From assembly GCA_021397835.1 (NCBI GenBank), contig JAJFZO010000049.1, positions 10,545,001 to 10,609,000 on the forward strand: a DNA stretch of 64,000 bases, read 5' to 3'. Made by a program: the position numbers and the translations under genes. The notes beneath the pieces were generated by a model, which saw only the letters and a program-made list of their open reading frames with translations, did no database searches and was not told the origin of the DNA. Origin of the DNA: Moringa oleifera (taxonomy: Eukaryota > Streptophyta > Magnoliopsida > Brassicales > Moringaceae). Within the stretch, counting starts at the first letter, position 1. Every line of letters starts with the position of its first letter. Shown here piece after piece: positions 47,714 through 59,498 of this stretch.

Positions 47714-50700
47714 ATCAACGAATTTTGAATCGCAAATACATACGTATTCTTTCCATATTTAAATGACTACCTAAACCAATAGCGATTCATACAAGCTAAA
47801 TCTTCTAACCAAAAATTGGGCCAAAGAAAGAACTTTGATTTAATTAGGTTGAGGTTATTTTTGTTTTTGTTTCTATCAAGATCTTTGCTTTTACTCAAAA
47901 CTTCACCACATTTTTTTATGTTATTGTCAAACCTTGAATTTCTACACATATCATTTCTATTATTTGAATCAAAATAAATTAGAATTCAAAATTCTCTACG
48001 GCATCTAAGGGATAAAATATTTTCAAGGACAAGGAAATCATAATGATTTTTGTTTTTATTTTCAGGCATTATTTGATGTCTTGCAATGGATTCATCAAAA
48101 AAACTTTTATCAATATAAACTTTTTCTTGGTATCTTTGCTTTATTTGTATTTGGTGCCTATTCTTATGAATCAATGAAATACCTATGGTTTGATATATAA
48201 TAAATTGTCCAACGTTTTTTTACTGATAAATGAACTGGTTCGATAATCAAGCGTTTTTCGTTGAGTCTGGAAAAGTAAAATTCTTCTAAATCATTAGGAT
48301 GTCTAGACTCATTTCTCTCCTTTGAATAGAAGATATTACAATTTCTCTTGGATATATCAGTCTAAGCAATAGACAATATACTTTGATATTATTGACAATT
48401 CTTTTATTTAAAGAACTATCCCATCTTAATTGAAAACATAAATACCTTTCTAGGAAGAAATGCAGTTCTGCTTCTATATTGCTTTTGTATTGCTTTTTTT
48501 TTCTACGTTTTTTTATGTCTGATTGCTTAGAATCTTCTTCAATATTTTTTTCTTGGTTTGAGAGAATTGCTCTAAGATTTTCTTGTTTTTGTTCATTTGA
48601 TTCAAGCTCCCCTTGTCTTGCAATTTTTTTTCTTCTTGATTTTTATTCTTTAATCCAAATTCAAGAGATTGTTTTTCATTCGATGATGTAAAACCCTTTT
48701 TCTTTTCAATGATATTTTTATTAAGATTTTCATTTTCATTAAAATTTAAAAGAAGTAATTTGCTTGGTATCATCCACTATTTAATCTTATATGCATTATA
48801 CAGTAAGACAAATTCTTAAAAAAAAAAAAAAACAAAAGTTCTAGATTTGATATAGGATGACTAAGTATTTCTTCATTCATTCCCATCCAATCAAAAAAGA
48901 AAGTTTTTTGATTGGATGATTTGATTTCTTGATCTTGATGAGTTGTAAAATAAAAAAGACCGTTCTTAATAATTTTATTAATTATTTTATAATTATTAAC
49001 TCCAATATTAATATTTTTAATACTCTTGGTATCGATTTCGCCCCAGGACTCAATATCAACATTTTTTCTAAGACAAAAGTTGAGAATTCTCCAATCCAAA
49101 TATTTTCTATCAAAAAATTTTCCTTTATCTATGTTTTAATTATCAAACTTTTTTTCTTTAGAATTAATAGATTTATATGATAAAAAATCATATATATAGT
49201 TTTTTTTAATTATATTTATGATTTAGTAATGGGTCCACTTCAAAAAATTTTTGTCTTTCATAATGAATTAATTTGTCTTTTTCATATGACTCCCATTTGT
49301 TTAAATCCGTATTTTGAACTATATAGTGTTGGTTGATTCTATTTCGCCATTTTCTAGTACTAATCTAGGCCATCTAATTTGAGGTAAATCATATTGATAA
49401 TGACTTCTTAACCAGTTTTTTCATTGATTTCTTTTGCAATTCAAAAAGTTTTTAGATCTTAATCGTAATGAAATATTCTTTATTCTTTAAAAAAATCGTT
49501 TATTTCATTCTTGAGAAAAAAATGTATTCCGTGATATTGAAAGATAGACCTTAATTTATATAAGTTAATAATTTGGATTTGTGATAATTTGTAAAATACA
49601 TATGTTTGTGAGAAGGAGGATAAGTCGCAACAAATTTTTGAATTCTTATTTTTAATATTAGAAAGTGAATTTTTTATAGTCAAAATAAAGTGAATGGCAT
49701 TTTTATTTGTTTTATTAATTTTTTCTTGTTTTACTTCATTATTGTAAATATATTTCTCAATATTTTTTTTGTTGATTCATGAAAAACTTGTGTATTGATC
49801 CTTGGAATATTAATGATACATAAAATATATATATATATATATCCTTTGAATGAAAAGTTTTATAAAATAATATGATATTTGGATTAATCAAAGATTTCTT
49901 CTTTTTAATATCTGCCAAATATTTTTTGATGACTTTAATATTTTGGCATGAGAACTAGTTTTATTAGCGCTAATATTTATTTCTTGAGTCATTTTTTTTC
50001 TTTTTTGTAATTTCTTGTATTTAATTTCTGGTTGTGCTTGTTCTATCAGTTAGATATTTTATTTTGTTTTCTGCTAGTGAATAATTTGTCTATTCTATAA
50101 ATTGAATTTGAACGGACGATTCATGAATCATTTGATCACTAATTATTGAATCTTTTTTCGTTTCATTCAATTCATAAATTTCTCTTGACAATCCAAATAA
50201 TGGAATTGAGTTCATTTTAAAAATTCTTTTATTATTCCTTTTAGAAATAGAAGGTTCTTAATAACCCTTTTTTTTTTTTTTTAAGAATTCTAGAAATGAT
50301 TTTCCTTTTTCTTTTAAAAACCTTAAAGCCATGAATCTTTATGTTTTCGGGTAGAACCAACACCATTTTTTTTTTTTTGAATTCTAAAATTTTTCCTTTT
50401 ACAAATGGAATTGAGTTAATTTGTTCAATTTTTTATTTTTTTAATTCTTTAAAAATAGGTTCAAAAAATGAAGGCTGTTTTTGGGCAGAACCAAAAGGAA
50501 ATTCAGTTTCCATCTCCAAACTGTTAAAAAACAAAAGCCATTTTTTCCCCTTTCTTTTTTTTTTCATTGAAGGAATCGTAATTTAGATCGGTGTCGAGGT
50601 TTAAGGCAAAAAATGAATACGATCTTCATCTGAATACCGTTCGTTAACCAGTTTTTTGGACATTTTGTTTCTAATAATTGAACACCATTATACGTGCATT

Positions 50701-53212
50701 TAATATGCATTTCTCAAGTCAATCCTTTAAATCCTCAGACCACTCGGGAAGGTGAAATAATAGCATATCGAGGATATTTTTAACTATTATCAATGAAGGT
50801 AATATAATATATTTTCTAAGAATCAATTGGGTTAATAAGAAGGAACCTCGTATAACTTGAGCAAATAAAACGCTATCCCAAGTTTCTGAAATTTTCATCC
50901 GTGTTTTTTTCCTCTTTTTTGTATTTTTCTCTTTTGTCCTTTTCTTTTTTTTTCGTTTTTTTTGTCTTATCTTCTGTATAACTAGAAATTTTTTTCTTTG
51001 TTTTTTCATATCCAATTTCTGAAAATCAGTTTCATCAGTTTGAAGATATCAAATAAAAAAAAAGGGGTTGTCCATTTTGTATAAAAAAGTGGGGAATGCA
51101 CATTTGCTTGAAATAGTTCTCAAGTAACTGTTTTACGTCTTTAGGCACACGTGGAGCCTTTGATTATGTCTCGAAGAAAATCCGATTGTTGTTAATAATG
51201 TATCAAAGCTACTTCGTCTTTTTGATCAGAATTATTAGTATCTTTTCTATTAGTATAAATATCCTTATTCATTTGGTTATCCGTAAAAATCATTACACGT
51301 TTGGATTTTCTTGAACGAATTTAAGGATCTACTGGCACATTTTCTTCATTTTTCCCCTCCTGTTGTTTTAAATCAATTAATTTGTATAAGAAATTAAGTC
51401 TTTTTTTATTGATTTCTTTTATTCCAATAGAACTTTTTTTTAATTCTTTGATCGTTGGGATCAATTATAATTGCATCAAATAAAAATTTAAAAATTTTTA
51501 TTTGATTTTTTGAATCATTTTTTTCTTGTCGGTATTTTGTAAATAAAGAAAATCTTTTTTCTATTGAAAATGATTTTCTATTAAGTGTACCTATTATCTG
51601 TTCAAATTCGTCACAATCAGTATTAAGAAGTATACTATGGATCTTATTTCTCGAAACCCTTCTTATATTATTTTTTTTATATAAGTTTAAGTTATGGTTG
51701 GTAGTGAAAGAAATCTTTTTATTTTTTCACGATGGGGTCTGTGCAAGAATAGATCATAAATTTTAGGAAAATATTATTTTTTAGTCTCATTATTACAAAA
51801 TTGGGTCCTTTTTTTGGATTATAGTAAGAGTAAGAAATCCTTTTATCTAAAGCTTGAATTCTATTTAAAAATTTGTTCTTTAAATTGCTCTATTTTTGCT
51901 CATTGGTAAAAATCCAGTGATTATAGAATGGTAGTTTTTCTCTTGTGAACAAAGGCATCTTTTTTTGTATCGTTTTCTAAAAAGTTGACAAACTGGGTAG
52001 ATATGTAAAAGATATTCTTTTTTTCCATCACTTTGACATGTATAAAAGAAATATTGTGACATTTCATTTCTTACAGCATTTTCAAATCGATCATTTTTTA
52101 TATATCGAAATGCCAATTCTGTTGGTTAGAATCAAAAAGAAGATTCACAAAAGGTTTTTTAAATAAATAATTATCTTTTTTTAATATTTCTAAATTCGAA
52201 TTTTCTTGATTCCCATCTGGATTTTCATAAACTAAGCATTTTTTATATTCATAGCATGCCCCTTGTATGTTTATTAATTCAAATTCATCATCCTTATATA
52301 TATATTTTCCTTTCCATTCACTCGGACCTCTTCCGTTTCATTGATTTTGTTCGGATCCTCCATTTCTTCTGAAAAAAGAGAAGGAAAAGGATCTTCTTCG
52401 GTGGATACCCCTTGGTCTTGTTTAGTCTCCCATATTTCTTTCGTTTATGAGGTTCTATTTAGTTTCTTAGTAAAAATGGGTGATGGTATTCTGCCTAAAT
52501 AGTAGACACAGGTAGTAAATAAGAGAATACTAAAGCTTCAAGCCATAGAATTTCTCAATTCTGACACAAGGCACTTATACTTATTAGATCGAATAAGTAC
52601 ATAAGACATAATAAAATTATCTTGCTGTATCTAGACTAATACCAATCCAACCCATGTCATGAATAAAATGTGACCAATTAACCAACCAACAAAACTACTT
52701 GTTATAAATAACATCTTGTTGTTGCATGGAAACATATAAATATTGACTAATCTGGCTAACATTGAACTTGGTAAAATGAAATGGTTGAATAATGAAAAAA
52801 TGAGATTATTCAAGAATACACATTGAATGCGAAGATTACGCATTGAATTTCTGGTAGTAGATCCATAATCAAAAAAGTGTTTGTGATTGTTCCAGAAGAA
52901 ATAAAACAAAAGCTATGGTAGAACTAGGACAGTTATTGTATGAGGTATACCCACTACTAAATGTAGAGGTGCATAATAGATCAATATGAACATCATGAGC
53001 TATCCCGCAATAAAACTAGTTGTTATTGATACTTTCTTCTCGGTTCTTTCTTCTCATTCTTCCATAACCCGAGCTCAGAAAAAGGAGAGATAAGAGGGCC
53101 TTATGAAGAATGTGGTCAGAAATCCATAATAGAGTCTGACCACAATGACCGAATTGATTATTTTCATGCATAAGGATACTAGATTACCTAGTATAAAAGA
53201 TTTCAAAATCAT
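47714..53212 (-). pseudogene. ycf1: ycf1 (TIC214 type), heavily decayed (plastid-derived)
   Basis: About 5.5 kb, near full length. The N-terminus at 53212 reads [20 protein letters not shown]. An open piece at 52909-52631 reads [39 protein letters not shown] and [20 protein letters not shown], which are the membrane helices of the Tic214 N-terminal domain. The middle is low-complexity Lys/Asn/Phe-rich with many indels. C-terminal pieces are [20 protein letters not shown] (49099), [18 protein letters not shown] (48174) and LEDLACMNRYWF (47790), with the end at about 47714. The whole is non-coding now. It is flanked by trnN and rps15 as in plastomes. Confidence 0.93.
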
Positions 53213-53533
53213 CACAAGCCTCCCTATTTTCTTTTATATTTCAATTTTTGGATTATTATATGATGATTTTGAAACTTTTCATATATAGAAATAGAAAAAG
53301 AGTCTAGAAACGATATCTCCTATATCAATGACATCAAAGGGATATTAAATGAATGAAATTGGGATATGGATGGAACATAATGAAATAGAGCCACTTTGAG
53401 GTTCCCTATGAAATGAGGCATGGAATGGAGCCACTATGAAGAAGTTTCGAGGGTTACAAAGGAAACTTCGAGTTCATATTGGTCATGGGTTGAGAACGGG
53501 AATTGAATTCTATGATATCTAATCTCCCGTTGT
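53213..53533. other. ycf1-trnN spacer (plastid-derived)
   Basis: About 320 bp of IR-type spacer, matching the expected place between ycf1 start and trnN. No gene is seen. Confidence 0.7.
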
Positions 53534-53605
53534 TCCTCAAGAGCTCAGTGGTAGAGCAATCAGTTGTTAACTGACTGGTCGTAGGTTCGAATCCTACTTG
53601 GGGAG
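53534..53605 (+). tRNA. trnN-GUU: trnN-GUU (plastid-derived)
   Basis: 72 bases, TCCTCAAGAGCTCAGTGGTA to CTACTTGGGGAG. The anticodon GTT is intact (CTGTTAACTG region reads TTGTTAACTG), and only a few changes occur in D- and anticodon stems. This is the best preserved tRNA of the insertion. Transcription in the nucleus is not implied. Confidence 0.92.
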
Positions 53606-54094
53606 ATTTGATTCATTCCGAATTAAAGAATCACCGTCAACACCTCAATGTAGGTCCGAGATAATCCTTTGTTTCATAGTCCTAGGGCTATTTACAACTA
53701 GCCAATTAAGAATTATCAGATGTACTAGTACTAACAAGTGCATTAAAGATGCAATCATTGATTCTCCTGAGAGGTTACAATTACCGCGAGCAAACATATT
53801 ATTTTAATGACAAGGAACGTATTTTTGCTATGCTACTAATACTTATACTTGTTTTGCTATTCCCTCTCTGAGGAAGAGTTACGGGGCGGAAAAAAAATAT
53901 GCTGATTCGGGTCGAGAATACTAATATTATATGGTAAAAAACTATTTTCGATAAATTTTAAATCTAAATAAAAAGTAAGGTGACTTCATTTTGACAAAAG
54001 ACCCACCTCCAAGTTTCGTAGCTTTGAGTCCGTTATCCCGATCATGATTTTTCTAACCCTAGAGGAAAAGGTCCTTCCTTTTTAGGTCGATTGT
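53606..54094. other. trnN-trnR spacer (plastid-derived)
   Basis: About 490 bp of inverted-repeat spacer. Nothing coding was recognised apart from a 69-codon ORF running out of trnN, which I regard as chance. Confidence 0.7.
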
Positions 54095-54166
54095 TGGCGA
54101 GGAGGGATTCGAACCCCCGACACCGTGGTCATAGCCACGTGCTCTAATCCTTTGAGCTATAAGCCC
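54095..54166 (-). tRNA. trnR-ACG: trnR-ACG (plastid-derived, anticodon mutated)
   Basis: Minus strand matches plastid tRNA-Arg(ACG) from GGGCTTATAGCTCAAAGG to CCTCCTCGCC. The anticodon region GGCTACGAACC has become GGCTATGACC: C-to-T in the anticodon and one A deleted from the loop. Length is 72, against 74. Confidence 0.9.
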
Positions 54167-54432
54167 CACCTCATCTCCACTGGATCTATTCCCAAGAGTA
54201 CCCTGAAAAAAAAAAGAGAACCTTTCCTCTCCCTAGCCATTTCATTTCGGGTTAAGAAGATGTGAAAGTGCCTTTCTCTCTATAAGAATGATGCGGTTCG
54301 AGGTGTGAAGTGGGAGAGAAAGGATTTCATAATTGGGGTTTTGGTTTTGAATAAGATGACCTTTTCATTTTTCATTTTTTTCTTTTTTATATTGAAAAAG
54401 TAATAAAAATGAGAGGTGTTAAGCTTTTTATC

Positions 54433-54539
54433 ATCCTGGCATCGAGCTATTTTTTTATAGGACCTTTCCTACAGTATCATCGCCGCACCAAGTTTGGGAT
54501 GGATTGATGTCGTTCCTCTACTCCTAGGACACCAAAATA
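54433..54539 (-). rRNA. rrn5: 5S rRNA gene rrn5, shortened (plastid-derived)
   Basis: Minus strand begins TATTTTGGTGTCCTAGGAGT and ends ATAGCTCGATGCCAGGAT. It is 107 bp, against about 121 normally, with a gap of about 14 bp after the AACTTGGTG segment. rrn23 sequence follows directly, so the 4.5S gene and rrn23 3' end are missing. The 270 bp to trnR-ACG are normal spacer. Confidence 0.88.
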
Positions 54540-54540
54540 T

Positions 54541-55806
54541 CGAAACGTATCGGATATGGACCGAACTATCTCACGATGTTTTGAACCCAGCTCATGTACC
54601 ACTTTAATGGGCGAATAGCCCAACCCTTGGAACATACTACAGCCCCAGGTGGTGAAGAGCCGACATCGAGGTACCAAACCTTCTCGTCGATGTGAGCTCT
54701 TAAGGAAGATCAACCTATTATCTTCAGATTTACTTTTATCTATTGAGCGACTGCCCTTCAACTCGGCACTGTTGGATCACTAAGGTCGATTTTCGTCCCT
54801 GCTCGATGTGTGGATCTTACAGTCAAGCTTCATTCTGCTTTGCACTTGAGGGCCAATCTTCATTCGACTCGAGGAAACCTTTGCACGCCTCCATTACCTT
54901 TTAGGAGGCTTACGTCCCATAGAAACTGTCTACTTAAGACTGTCCCTTGGACCGTAAATCCTAACACAAGGTTAGAATTCTAACTCTTCTGGAGTGGTAT
55001 CTCACTGATGGCTCGGCCCCCCCCCCCCCCCCCCCCCCCCCCCCGAAAGGAGGCCTTCTTCGCCTTCCACCTAAGCTACGCAGGAAAAGCCAAAAGCTAA
55101 TCCCAGCTAACAGTGAAGCTTCACAAGGTCTTTTTGTTAAGGTGTATGCAGTTGGCATCTTCACAAACATGTCTATTTCATCGAGCCTATCTTAGAGACA
55201 GTGCCCAAATCATTACCGCTTTCATGCAGATCAAAAATTACTCAATAACGAATTTTGTTACTTAGGACCGTCATAGTTATGGCTGCCATTCAGCGAGGCT
55301 TCAGTCGACAGCTCCCCTGTCATCAAGTCACTAACTTCCTTAACCTTTCGGCATTGGGCAGGTGTCAGCCCCCATACATGGTCTTACGACTTTGCGGATA
55401 CCTGTGTTTTTGTTAAACAGTCACTTGGGCTTGGTCACTGCGACCTTTTTTTGTAAGGAGGCACCCCTTATCCTAAAGTTACGGGGCTATTTTGCTGAGT
55501 TCCTTAGAGAGAGTTGTCTTGCCCCTTAAGTATTCTCTACCTACCCACCTGTGTCGGTTTTGGGCATAAGTACCTTTTTGTTGAAGGTCATTCGAGCTTT
55601 TCTTGGGAGTATAACATGGGTTATTTCAGTGTTGTAGCGCCTTGTACTCGAACATTGGCTTAGGGCATTTTTTTTACCTCTTCTTACCTTGAAAAAGCAA
55701 GGGCACCTTGCGTCCTTGAATTGATAATCATCTTTCAGTTAACCTAGCCTCCTCTGTCCCTCGGGACTAACAAGGGGTAGTATTGGAATATTCACCTATT
55801 GTCCAC
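54541..55806 (-). rRNA. rrn23: 23S rRNA gene rrn23, internal fragment (plastid-derived)
   Basis: About 1.27 kb matching plastid 23S rRNA on minus. On the plus strand this is seen as CTCACGATGTTTTGAACCCA, TTAATGGGCGAATAGCCC, GACTTTGCGGATACCTGTG, AAGTTACGGGGCTATTTTGC and CTACCTACCCACCTGTGTCG. Both gene ends are missing. Homology breaks near 55806, where the rps12 intron region begins. It contains the C28 tract at 55017-55044. It is highly recognisable because the parent is slow-evolving. Confidence 0.95.
55017..55044 (+). repeat. C homopolymer, 28 bases, inside rrn23
   Basis: GGCTCGG is followed by 28 consecutive C and then GAAAGGAGGCC. The parental rRNA sequence has a short C-run (GGACTCCCCCGGAAGG) here. 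The expansion follows transfer, or is a sequencing/assembly artefact. Confidence 0.9.
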
Positions 55807-56325
55807 TTCGCTCAATGGGAAAATGGGTCAGATTCTATAGGATCAAATCTATGAGACTTAAGGAAGGAATGATGGAAGGGAATAAAATAAAAAAAGAAAA
55901 AAAAGAAATAAATAATAAATAAATAAGCAAATGAAAACGAAGTAGAAGAACTCAGATTCCAAATGAACAAATTCAAACTTGAAAAAGTATTTTTTTTTTA
56001 TTGTCGAAGAATGAGGGGCAAAGGGATTGATCAAGAAAGATCTTTTGTCCTTATTATAAGATCGTGTGATTGGATTCATAGATGTTTGGTAAAAAGAAGA
56101 ATATTCTTTTTTGAAACAATCAAAAATAGAAAGAGTTCATTGGAACATGAAAATGTGATTGAGTTTATCCTAGTTATTCTTCAAGACGAAGAAGGGAAAA
56201 GATTCTCAAATGATGAAAAGGACCCAATGACTTCGAAAGAATTGAACGAGGAGCCATATGAGGTGAAAATCTGATATACGATTCTGTAGAGTGGCAATAA
56301 AGGTGATTTATCTATCAATTTTTCC
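55807..56325 (+). other. rps12 trans-spliced intron, 3' half (plastid-derived)
   Basis: In plastids the first rps12 intron is split and trans-spliced. This segment is the half that precedes exon 2. Its domain V-like hairpin is seen at about 56249-56285 (GAGCCATATGAGGTGAAAAT...ATACGATTC). A 103-codon ORF (55963-56274) runs through it and is a known kind of incidental frame in this intron, not a gene. The left edge joins rrn23 directly, so trnA, trnI, rrn16 and trnV are absent. Confidence 0.75.
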
Positions 56326-56350
56326 ACTATCTCCTCCAAAAAACCAAACT
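56326..56350 (+). pseudogene. rps12: rps12 exon 2, first codons only (plastid-derived)
   Basis: Eight codons resembling TITPKKPNS follow the intron 3' end. The exon then jumps within AAACTC into the 3' end of rps7. The rest of exon 2, the second intron and exon 3 are deleted. Confidence 0.75.
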
Positions 56351-56395
56351 CATAGAATGACAAAGGCAAATAGAGTTTTTGCACATTTTCGTTAA
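56346..56395 (+). pseudogene. rps7: rps7, 3' end only (plastid-derived)
   Basis: Reads HRMTKANRVFAHFR and TAA, the C-terminus of ribosomal protein S7. It is joined to rps12 exon 2 through the shared AAACTC (56346-56351). The following 320 bp are the normal rps7-ndhB spacer. Confidence 0.85.
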
Positions 56396-56717
56396 TCCAT
56401 GAACAGGATCTATATAGACACATAGATCCATGGATCCATACATCTCGATAAAAAAAGAATCAATAGAAAAGGAAAAAATCGAAATTGATGATCTATTTCT
56501 CAAAACAAACGAAAAGAAAACAAAAGACAAAACATAAATCATGGATCAACTAAGCCCTCTCGGGGAATTGTTTAACAATAAGAAAGATGAATCTCATGTA
56601 AATACCATGGAATAAAGTTTGATCTTATTCATGGGGATTCCATAAATATTTCATTCCAAAAATAGAAAGTTCAAAATAATTGGGATTTTTTTAAAGATTG
56701 GATACAGTTACTAATTC
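56396..56717. other. rps7-ndhB spacer (plastid-derived)
   Basis: Matches the expected spacer, including CAACTAAGCCCTCTCGGGGA and AATAAGAAAGATGAATCTCA. No gene lies here. ORFs on minus are chance. Confidence 0.7.
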
Positions 56718-57492
56718 ATGATCTAGCATGTACAGAATGAAAATTTCATTCTCGATTCTACGAGAATTTTTAGAAAGCTTTTCATTTGCTTCTCTGCGAT
56801 GGAAGTTTTATTTTCCCAAAATGTATCTTAATTTTTGGCCTAATTCTTCTTCTGATGATCAATTCAACCTCTGATCAAAAAGATATACCTTCGTTGTATT
56901 TCATTTCTTCAACAAGTTTAATAATAAGCATAACAACCTTATTGTTCCGATGGCTAGAAGAACCTATGATTAGCTTTTTAGGAAATTTCCAAACGAACAA
57001 TTTCAACAAAATCTTTCAATTTCTTATTTTACTAAATTTAACTCTTTGTGTTCCTTTGTCCATAGAGTACATTGAATATACAGAAATGACTATAACATAG
57101 TTTTTATTATTCATATTAACAACTACTCTAGGAAGAATGTTTTATGCTGTGCTAACAGTTTAATAACTATGTTTGTAACTCCAGAATGTTTTAGTTTATG
57201 CTCCTACCTATTATCTTAATATACCAAGAAAGATGTACAGTCTAATGAGGCTACTACAAAATATTTACTCATGGGTGGGGCAAGCTCTTTTATTCTGATT
57301 CATGGTTTCTCTCGACTATGTGGTTCATCCAAGGGAGAGATTGAGCTTCAAGAAATAGTGAATGGTCTTATCAATACAAAAATGTATAACTTTCTAGGAA
57401 TTTCAATTGCACTTATATTCATTATTGTAGGAATTAGGTTTAAGCTTTCCCCAGCCCTTTCTCATCAATGGACCCTTGACGTATACGAAGGA
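56718..57492 (+). pseudogene. ndhB: ndhB exon 1 (plastid-derived)
   Basis: NDH complex membrane subunit 2. It starts MI-stop-HVQNENFILDST and continues FLLLCDGS-like [40 protein letters not shown] and [20 protein letters not shown] (open 56786-57100). After some stops come [20 protein letters not shown] and [20 protein letters not shown], and the exon ends VYEG at 57492. Its length is 775 bp, against 777 expected. It is followed by the GTGCGGTTCG intron start. Confidence 0.95.
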
Positions 57493-58179
57493 GTGCGGTT
57501 CGTTTGATAAATTCCTACCTTTCTATCTATTATTTATCTCTGAGATGTTTGGATTTTTCAAAACTTCATGGACATGCATAACAGAAATGTTGTCCCCACT
57601 CAGACCAAGACATAACTTTGACTTGTTCAAATAACAATTAAGGTGAAGCAGGGTCAAGAACAATGAATCTCTTTATGATAAATAGATCCATATTGCAAGC
57701 TCGTTATTACGGGTAGTTCCTACAAAGGATCTGACTGATGACATATACAATACTTGAATTCTCGATGTAGATGCTACATAGTTGGTTCTCATTCTTCAGA
57801 GACTACGAGTATAATAAGAGCATCCGTCGACAAAAGGATCACCCTAAGATGATCATCTCATGGCTATTGAGAACAAATCAAATCATATAGTTCTATTTCT
57901 CAGTCTTTCTAACTTGCTTCTACGGAACCAAGGTCGAAAAGATTGAGAAAAATCAGTCATTCACAGCCACTGATAAAGGATTCCCCAAAAAGTTAAGGAT
58001 TAGTAATCCGTTTTAGAAATCGAATCGATTTGATTTTATATATACGCGAGGAAGGTAATTAACAAAGAAAGAAGATGAGTTCTTCTTTACTTTTATCACT
58101 TAGGAGCCCTGTGAGATGAAAGTCTCATGCATGGTTTTGAATGAGAGAAAAAAGTGAGGAATCCTCTTTCAACTCTGAT
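57493..58179 (+). other. ndhB group II intron (plastid-derived)
   Basis: About 687 bp, normal size. It starts GTGCGGTTCG, and near its end has the domain V-like hairpin GAGCCCTGTGAGATGAAAGT...ATGGTTTTG at about 58103-58140. Confidence 0.88.
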
Positions 58180-58929
58180 TCTCCCACTCCAGTCGTTGCT
58201 TTTCTTTCTGTTACTTTGAAAGTAGTTGCTTTAGCTTCAGCCACTTGAATTTTTGATATTCCTTTTTATTTTTCATAAGATGAATGACATCTTCTTTTGG
58301 AAATCCTAGCTATTCTTAGCATGATATTAAGGAATCTCATTGCTATTACTCAAACAAGCATGAAATGTGTGCTTGCATATTCGTCCATAGGTCAAACCAG
58401 ATATGTAATTATTGGAATAATTGTTGGAGACTCAAATGGTGGAGATGCGAGCATGATAACTTATATGCTGTTCTATATCTCCATGAATCTAGGAACTTTT
58501 GCATGCATTGTATCATTTGGTCTACATATCGAAACTGATGACATTTGAGATTATGCAAGATTATACACAAAAGATCCTTTTTTGGCTCTTTCTTTAGCTC
58601 TATCTCTTTTATCCCTAGGAGATCTTCCTCCACTAGCATGTTTTTTCAAAAAACTCCATTTATTCTAGTATGGATGGCAAGTAGGCCTATATTTCTTGGT
58701 TTCAATAGGACTCCTTAAGAGTGTTCTTTCTATCTATTATTATATAAAAATAATCAAGTTATTAATGACTTGACGAAACCAAGAAATAACCACTCACACG
58801 TGAAATTATAGAAGATCCCCTTTAAGATCAAACAATTCCATCGAATTGAATATGATTATATGTGTGATAGCATCTACTATACTAGGAATATTAATGAACT
58901 CGATTATTTTGATTGATACCTTTTTTTAA
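58180..58929 (+). pseudogene. ndhB: ndhB exon 2 (plastid-derived)
   Basis: Starts SPTPVVAFLSVTLKVVALAS, then a stop after SAT. From 58297 it is open for 83 codons ([60 protein letters not shown]), then [20 protein letters not shown], and the end is [14 protein letters not shown] and TAA at 58927. There are stops and small indels near 58550 and 58640-58770. trnL follows, as in plastomes. Confidence 0.94.
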
Positions 58930-59417
58930 CTTCTTGGTTAGCTTATAATCTATAATCTAATGACCGAGTCGATTCCATGATTATAAGTTCATTCCATATT
59001 GGACTAGACTGGAATAAGGTTATATACGTTCTTATTATGAGAAAGGGTCAATCGAGCATATCTAAAGAGATACTCTATTTACATATGGATCCCTACGTCG
59101 TTACAATCCATTTAAGATTAGGAATAGGCACAATCGGACCTACTTTTTACATATCTCTCGTTATTTGGGACCTTGTTCACCTCTTTGGGCTTCTATTGAA
59201 TCAAGAAATAGGTTTGATAGTCCATCTTTTTGATAATTAATATATTATATATAAGACATCCTTCGGATAATTCAAGTCGAAGCAATTAGATGTCTGACTT
59301 GGGCCTATATGACATGATTGACCAATAGAAATACTCCAACACTCCACCTTTGTCATACATTCCATACATCACACTAGATAAATATCATATTCATGGAATA
59401 CGATTCACTTTCAAGAT
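58930..59417. other. ndhB-trnL spacer (plastid-derived)
   Basis: About 490 bp of inverted-repeat spacer. An 87-codon plus ORF (58977-59240) is present, but it matches no gene I know and sits where plastomes have spacer. Confidence 0.65.
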
Positions 59418-59498
59418 GCCTTGGTGGTGAAATGGTAGACACCCGAGACTTAAAATCTCATGCTAAAGAGCATGGAGGTTCGAGTCCTCTTCATGGCA
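59418..59498 (+). tRNA. trnL-CAA: trnL-CAA (plastid-derived, anticodon mutated)
   Basis: 81 bases from GCCTTGGTGGTGAAATGG to CCTCTTCATGGCA, with long variable arm. The anticodon CAA reads TAA (GACTTAAAATC). The final AAGGC of the acceptor is ATGGC. Otherwise it is well preserved. Confidence 0.92.

Noticed and set aside
54961..55170. Minus ORF with a poly-Gly run
   Set aside because: It lies wholly in rrn23 sequence, and the Gly run is the C28 tract read on the other strand.
55963..56274. 103-codon plus ORF with charged residues
   Set aside because: It falls in the rps12 trans-spliced intron half and ends at its domain V. It is an incidental frame.
58977..59240. 87-codon ORF between ndhB and trnL as a new gene
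   Set aside because: The position is a normal plastid spacer, and no domain or start context was seen.
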